From assembly GCA_945621435.1 (NCBI GenBank), contig CALZBR010000003.1, positions 1 to 64,000 of the forward strand: a stretch of DNA of 64,000 nucleotides. The letters run 5' to 3'. This DNA comes from an uncultured Lachnospiraceae bacterium (GTDB lineage: Bacteria; Bacillota; Clostridia; Lachnospirales; Lachnospiraceae). The translations under genes were made by a program, and so were the position numbers. The notes under the pieces are model-generated. The model was not told the origin of the DNA and did not search any database. It worked only from the letters and a program-made list of their open reading frames with translations. Below, piece after piece: positions 60,638-64,000 of the stretch; position 1 is the first letter of the stretch; the number at the start of each line of letters is the position of its first letter.

Positions 60638-61534
60638 TTATGGCTGGATAGCCTTCTCTCTTTGAATCTCTTCCTCGCTAAAGCCCGCAACAAGAAGAAT
60701 CTTGTCGTCAATCCCGGCGGCCAGCATGTTACGCAGATTTTCCAATCGGGCTTCCCTGCGGCCTTCCTCACGGCCTTCCTCGCGACCTTCCTCGCGACCT
60801 TCCTCGCGGCCTTCCTCCCTCTCTTCCTTCCGAATCAGTTCCTCTCTCCGTTCCCAGGTAAAATCAAGATGCGTCATTTTTATCACCTCATCCTTCCTGC
60901 TCTGAAAAAAGTCTGTCAGAACCTGATGTTCTATACAGTCCTTGATTGCGAGCTCTACTGCATTCTCTCTTGTCTCTTCCCGTCCGTGGTACTCACGGAC
61001 TTTTTCTACAAAATAGGTGTATCCCTCCAACACATGGCAACGTTCTTTCAGTTTCTCATTCTGACTGGGGTTGATGTTGTAGACCCTGCATAAGACCTCT
61101 ATACCGGGCTGATCCGAAGAATGGCAGAAGGCATCTGAAAGCTTCATTTCCTCATACTCCGGTCGTTTCTCCAGTCCGTTGTAGAATACCACAAAATGTG
61201 GTGTGGGAATCGTAATCATCCGCCGGCTGAACAGATCCTTCCCCTTCTCCTTAATCCACCGCTCCATAGTGTTTGCATAGTAGATCATCCCACGCAACGG
61301 AATGTTTGGATTATAGGTGGATTGATGTTCGTAGAAGCTGATGTTCATATCAATGATAAATGCCGCATCATTTCGGACAGACAAGGATACACCTTTGTCC
61401 AGCCTTACCATCTCCACCTGCTCCGGCTCGGAAAAATCAGATCCGTTCAGGGCATTGTACACCTCCAGGGCATACCGTTTGTCTTCCATGAGCATGGAAA
61501 ACACATCACTTTTGTACTCTCTGTTTTCGCTCAT
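60638..61534 (-). CDS. Rpn-family recombination-promoting nuclease/putative transposase
   Basis: A 298-residue product from the ATG at 61534 (AAAGGAG upstream). The PD-(D/E)XK core shows FIIDMNISFYEHQSTYNPN and a VVFYNGLE strand, as in Rpn/YhgA proteins. The C-terminus is an R/E/G tandem repeat (five about 4-residue REEG units) typical of this family in clostridia. Such nucleases are often called transposases but rarely move. Function here unknown. Confidence 0.82.
   Translation of the reverse strand: MSENREYKSDVFSMLMEDKRYALEVYNALNGSDFSEPEQVEMVRLDKGVSLSVRNDAAFIIDMNISFYEHQSTYNPNIPLRGMIYYANTMERWIKEKGKDLFSRRMITIPTPHFVVFYNGLEKRPEYEEMKLSDAFCHSSDQPGIEVLCRVYNINPSQNEKLKERCHVLEGYTYFVEKVREYHGREETRENAVELAIKDCIEHQVLTDFFQSRKDEVIKMTHLDFTWERREELIRKEEREEGREEGREEGREEGREEGRREARLENLRNMLAAGIDDKILLVAGFSEEEIQREKAIQP
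60761..60820. repeat. 12-bp tandem repeat in the rpn gene
   Basis: Five copies of a 12-bp unit (GCCTTCCTCGCG-like, with small changes) encode the REEG repeats. Copy number could change by slippage without shifting the frame. Confidence 0.85.
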
Positions 61535-61676
61535 AAGTACTCCTTTCTTTGGAGACCAAAGCGAAACAGTCTCTATCCTCTCGCAAGGTCTCCCGCTATT
61601 TGGTTGTTCAAGCATGGATTCCTTTATCGATTCGATAGATGATAATTAGAAAGCGCAGAATTCGGCTGCACAAAAG

Positions 61677-61719
61677 AAAAAGATGCTTTGAATGTATTTT
61701 AGCATCTTCAAAGCATCTT
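61677..61719 (-). terminator. terminator after the complex-I-like subunit gene
   Basis: A 13-bp stem AAGATGCTTTGAA/TTCAAAGCATCTT followed by TTTC on the minus strand, about 40 nt after the stop at 61760. Confidence 0.75.
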
Positions 61720-61759
61720 TACAATCCTTTTGTTACCCACATATTGAATATATTTCATC

Positions 61760-63874
61760 TTAATACCATACCAGGTAGATCAGTGTCAGCCCAAGGCCGA
61801 TACCCGCCAGAAACAGTCCAAAGGAAAGGCTCCTTGCAATGATCCTGTTGTTCTCATTGAACTCGGCATTCTTAAGTGCCAGAAGATGCTTGTAATTCAC
61901 AGACCTTGGATTCTTCTTATTCCAGGTTCGGTTTCCCAGCTCCTCCCATACGTTTGCTGCTCCACCGATGGCTGCAGTCAGGGTGTTACCCTCAGGCTTC
62001 TCATAGGGCAGAGGACTGTCCCGATAAACGGTCTTTCTAAGCAGAACCACAATTCCATCCACAATACTGTCCGGAATCCGGCACAGTATTCCGCAAACTG
62101 TGGGCAGTATTTTTAGCAAAAGAGGTCTGTACAGCAGATTTTCCAGATTCAGCCATGTCGGCCAGACATCCACATAAACCCGATGTCCTTCTTCCTTCTT
62201 CATCAGACAGCCTCGAACGAAGAAGGTATAGACAACGGCACCTGTCAATACGGAAATCAGAGCGCCTTGCAAATTCGTCAGACTAAAATACCTCACCTCA
62301 TGTCCATAAGCCTCCAGTCCCATGAACGCCTGGCTCACTGCGGCTGCCTTATTCATCGTGAATTCCGGTATCAGACCCCAGACAAACAAAACAACAGCAC
62401 TTACGGTCAAGCCAAGACCGGCCGTAACACCCATGTATCTCTTCTGTCCGTCATATTTGATCTGCAGCTCCTCATCCCGGTTTTTTTCCAGAAACAGTAC
62501 GGCAAAAAGCTTCGTCATATAGGCTACGGTGAGACCACCGGAAAAGAGAAATACATACTCCACTGCCTTCCACAAATCGTTTCCTCCGTACTCCACGATT
62601 GCCTCGTGCAGAAGAGTCTTGGACACATAGCCGCCAAACATGGGTATTCCGCCTACTGCCAGCGCACCGGCGAGGAAAATCGACATAATGAGCGGCTTTT
62701 TTCTTCCCCAGCCACGAATCCTGTTGAGATCCAGGGAATGTGTATTCCAATAAACCACGCCTGCTGCCAGAAAAAGCACCAGCTTAATCAACGAATGATT
62801 CACCATATGAAGCAGGGTGCCGTGTACTGCCAGGGCATTTTCCTCTCCCAGAAGCCCCTGCATGCCGATACCCACCAGAATAAATCCAATCTGGGACACG
62901 GAGGAGCAGGCCAGGGTCCGCTTCAAATCGATAGAAAAGACCGCCAGTACCGCCCCTAGCAGCATGGTAACCACGCCAAGAAACAGAATCACCTTCCCCC
63001 AGGCACTGTCCCACAGGAAGAGCTGACAGCTCAAAATCAGGGTTCCGTAGATACCGGCCTTGGTCAGGATACCGGACAGCAGGGCAGACGCCGGTGCCGG
63101 TGCCACGGGATGCGCTTCGGGAAGCCAGATGTGCACGGGAAAGGCACCTGCCTTGGCACCGAAGCCAAACAACATACAGAATCCGGCGATTCTGAGCCAT
63201 AGTCCGGGGTTACCACTTTGTTCGGAGACAGTAGCCCACAAATCCTTCAGTTTTTCCACATACAGGGGTTGTCCCGGGACATATAATCCACAGCCTTCCG
63301 CAATATGATACACCAGAAAGATTCCCATAAGCATCACCAGACCACCGATGACCGCCACTGCCAGATAGGTTCCCGCCGCCCGGAGAGAGGGTCTGTTTTC
63401 CTCCTGCGCCACCCACACATAGGAGGTAAAGGACATAATCTCGAAGAAAATAAACAGGGTATATAAGTCCGCAGAAAGGAACACGCCCATGGTAGCTCCC
63501 AGCGTCCAGAACAGAAACAGGTAAAATCTGCAGACATTATTATGTTCCCTGAAATACTCCCCCGATAGAAGAGTAGCCATCAGCCACATAAACACAGCCA
63601 CACTTCCGTATACCACGCGAAAGCCGTCCAGCACAAAATGAAGACCGAAACCACAGACCTCTGGCAGAGTGCAGCGCAGCACCGATACCTCTCCACCCGT
63701 GGATAGACAGGTCTTCCAAACCAGCCAAAACATCAGTAGCAGCTCTGCTGCCGCAAATATCACCGCCAGTCCTCCACCCGGCTTCCTCTGACCCAGACTT
63801 CCCACCGCATATACTGCAAGCCCGGCAACAAAGGGAAAAAACACCAGTACAGGCAATATCATCTCCAACATCAT
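61760..63874 (-). CDS. proton-conducting complex-I/Mrp/hydrogenase-type antiporter subunit
   Basis: A 704-residue membrane protein with about 14 TM helices. The conserved antiporter core is seen in LFIFFEIMSFTSYVWVAQEE, AGAFPVHIWLPEAHPVAPAP (the key Lys/His region) and LVVHGTLLHMVNHSLIKLVLF-like segment. It is related to NuoL/NuoM, MrpA/D and HyfB/HycC. The C-terminal about 140 residues are a soluble/amphipathic extension with a final TM segment. It is 9 nt after a partial gene that encodes another membrane subunit, so a multi-subunit complex lies to the right. Confidence 0.85.
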   Translation of the reverse strand: MMLEMILPVLVFFPFVAGLAVYAVGSLGQRKPGGGLAVIFAAAELLLMFWLVWKTCLSTGGEVSVLRCTLPEVCGFGLHFVLDGFRVVYGSVAVFMWLMATLLSGEYFREHNNVCRFYLFLFWTLGATMGVFLSADLYTLFIFFEIMSFTSYVWVAQEENRPSLRAAGTYLAVAVIGGLVMLMGIFLVYHIAEGCGLYVPGQPLYVEKLKDLWATVSEQSGNPGLWLRIAGFCMLFGFGAKAGAFPVHIWLPEAHPVAPAPASALLSGILTKAGIYGTLILSCQLFLWDSAWGKVILFLGVVTMLLGAVLAVFSIDLKRTLACSSVSQIGFILVGIGMQGLLGEENALAVHGTLLHMVNHSLIKLVLFLAAGVVYWNTHSLDLNRIRGWGRKKPLIMSIFLAGALAVGGIPMFGGYVSKTLLHEAIVEYGGNDLWKAVEYVFLFSGGLTVAYMTKLFAVLFLEKNRDEELQIKYDGQKRYMGVTAGLGLTVSAVVLFVWGLIPEFTMNKAAAVSQAFMGLEAYGHEVRYFSLTNLQGALISVLTGAVVYTFFVRGCLMKKEEGHRVYVDVWPTWLNLENLLYRPLLLKILPTVCGILCRIPDSIVDGIVVLLRKTVYRDSPLPYEKPEGNTLTAAIGGAANVWEELGNRTWNKKNPRSVNYKHLLALKNAEFNENNRIIARSLSFGLFLAGIGLGLTLIYLVWY

Positions 63875-63883
63875 TCCAGCCTC

Positions 63884-64000
63884 CTAACTGACGGACATCG
63901 CTGCAATCTCCTGCAGCAGCTCCATCACCTGCCCGGAACACAGACCGAACACAATCATCATCACAACAAAGAAAACAAGGGGTACCAGCATCCTCCATCC
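63884..64000 (-). CDS. membrane subunit of the same complex, 3' end only
   Basis: Only the last 38 residues are in the window (beginning WRMLVPLVFFVVMMIVFG, ending AAMSVS). The stop at 63886-63884 is 9 nt before the antiporter ATG. One TM segment followed by an amphipathic helix resembles the C-terminus of NuoN/MrpD-type subunits. The 5' part is beyond the right edge. Confidence 0.6.
   Translation of the reverse strand, partial: GWRMLVPLVFFVVMMIVFGLCSGQVMELLQEIAAMSVS

Noticed and set aside
60638-61534. Insertion sequence
   Set aside because: Rpn proteins are often labelled transposases, but no terminal inverted repeats or target duplications are visible around it.
1-64000. CRISPR array
   Set aside because: No regularly spaced repeat-spacer pattern; the tandem repeats seen are short, coding and contiguous.

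Overview
The window looks like a chromosomal segment of an anaerobic, spore-forming Clostridia (most likely Lachnospiraceae) genome, with a large mobile element inserted at a tRNA-Leu gene. The host part (about 36.4-64 kb) has the classic Gram-positive sporulation/division order hup - rqcP - yabP - yabQ - divIC - spoIIE-like - tilS - hpt - ftsH, plus a CotS-type spore coat protein. The left part (1 to about 36.4 kb) is the element; its far end lies outside the window. By eye it has three composition zones: a very AT-rich cargo (1-22 kb), a moderately AT-rich plasmid-like module (22-36 kb) and more GC-rich host DNA.

Element cargo (1-22.3 kb): one long leftward gene series behind a strong sigma-A-like promoter (22252-22279). 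I read it as a contractile injection system with type VI secretion (T6SS) features. It has two tandem Hcp/TssD-like tube proteins, two paralogous large sheath-like proteins, a VgrG-like spike (cut by the window edge) preceded by a DcrB/EagR-like small protein, and three uncharacterised candidate baseplate proteins. With these goes a signalling and assembly set: Hanks-type kinase, active PP2C phosphatase, membrane-bound pseudo-phosphatase with a helical repeat tail, three FHA proteins, a secreted/membrane vWA protein, a zinc-ribbon membrane protein, an Hsp70-like ATPase and a J-domain protein. Kinase, phosphatase and FHA recall the threonine-phosphorylation control of Proteobacterial T6SS, but the host is Gram-positive and no TssJLM or ClpV is visible. 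This is the best candidate for an undescribed system here.

Element backbone (22.4-36.4 kb): ParM/ParR-type segregation genes, a CHC2 primase-like protein, a Rad52-like/ExoX-like protein, an N6-methylase-like protein without its catalytic motif, a RecD2-type helicase, a YqaJ exonuclease and DUF932/DUF5688-like proteins, behind a leader of about 430 nt with strong predicted structure. An excisionase and a tyrosine integrase face right, toward the insertion site. A complete tRNA-Leu(UAA) lies just beyond int. A 5'-half tRNA-Leu, broken in the anticodon loop, lies about 150 bp further on, so the element may have split the host gene and brought a spare.

Host part: tRNA-Tyr, a GH13 glycosidase, the ftsH-to-hup cluster, a PEGA lipoprotein, CotS, CCA-adding enzyme, a HAD phosphatase, a foldase, an M3 peptidase, a two-TM protein, a 2-isopropylmalate synthase fused to an AraC-type DNA-binding domain, a formate/nitrite channel, a frameshifted oxalate/formate-type transporter, an Rpn-type nuclease and a complex-I-like antiporter subunit.
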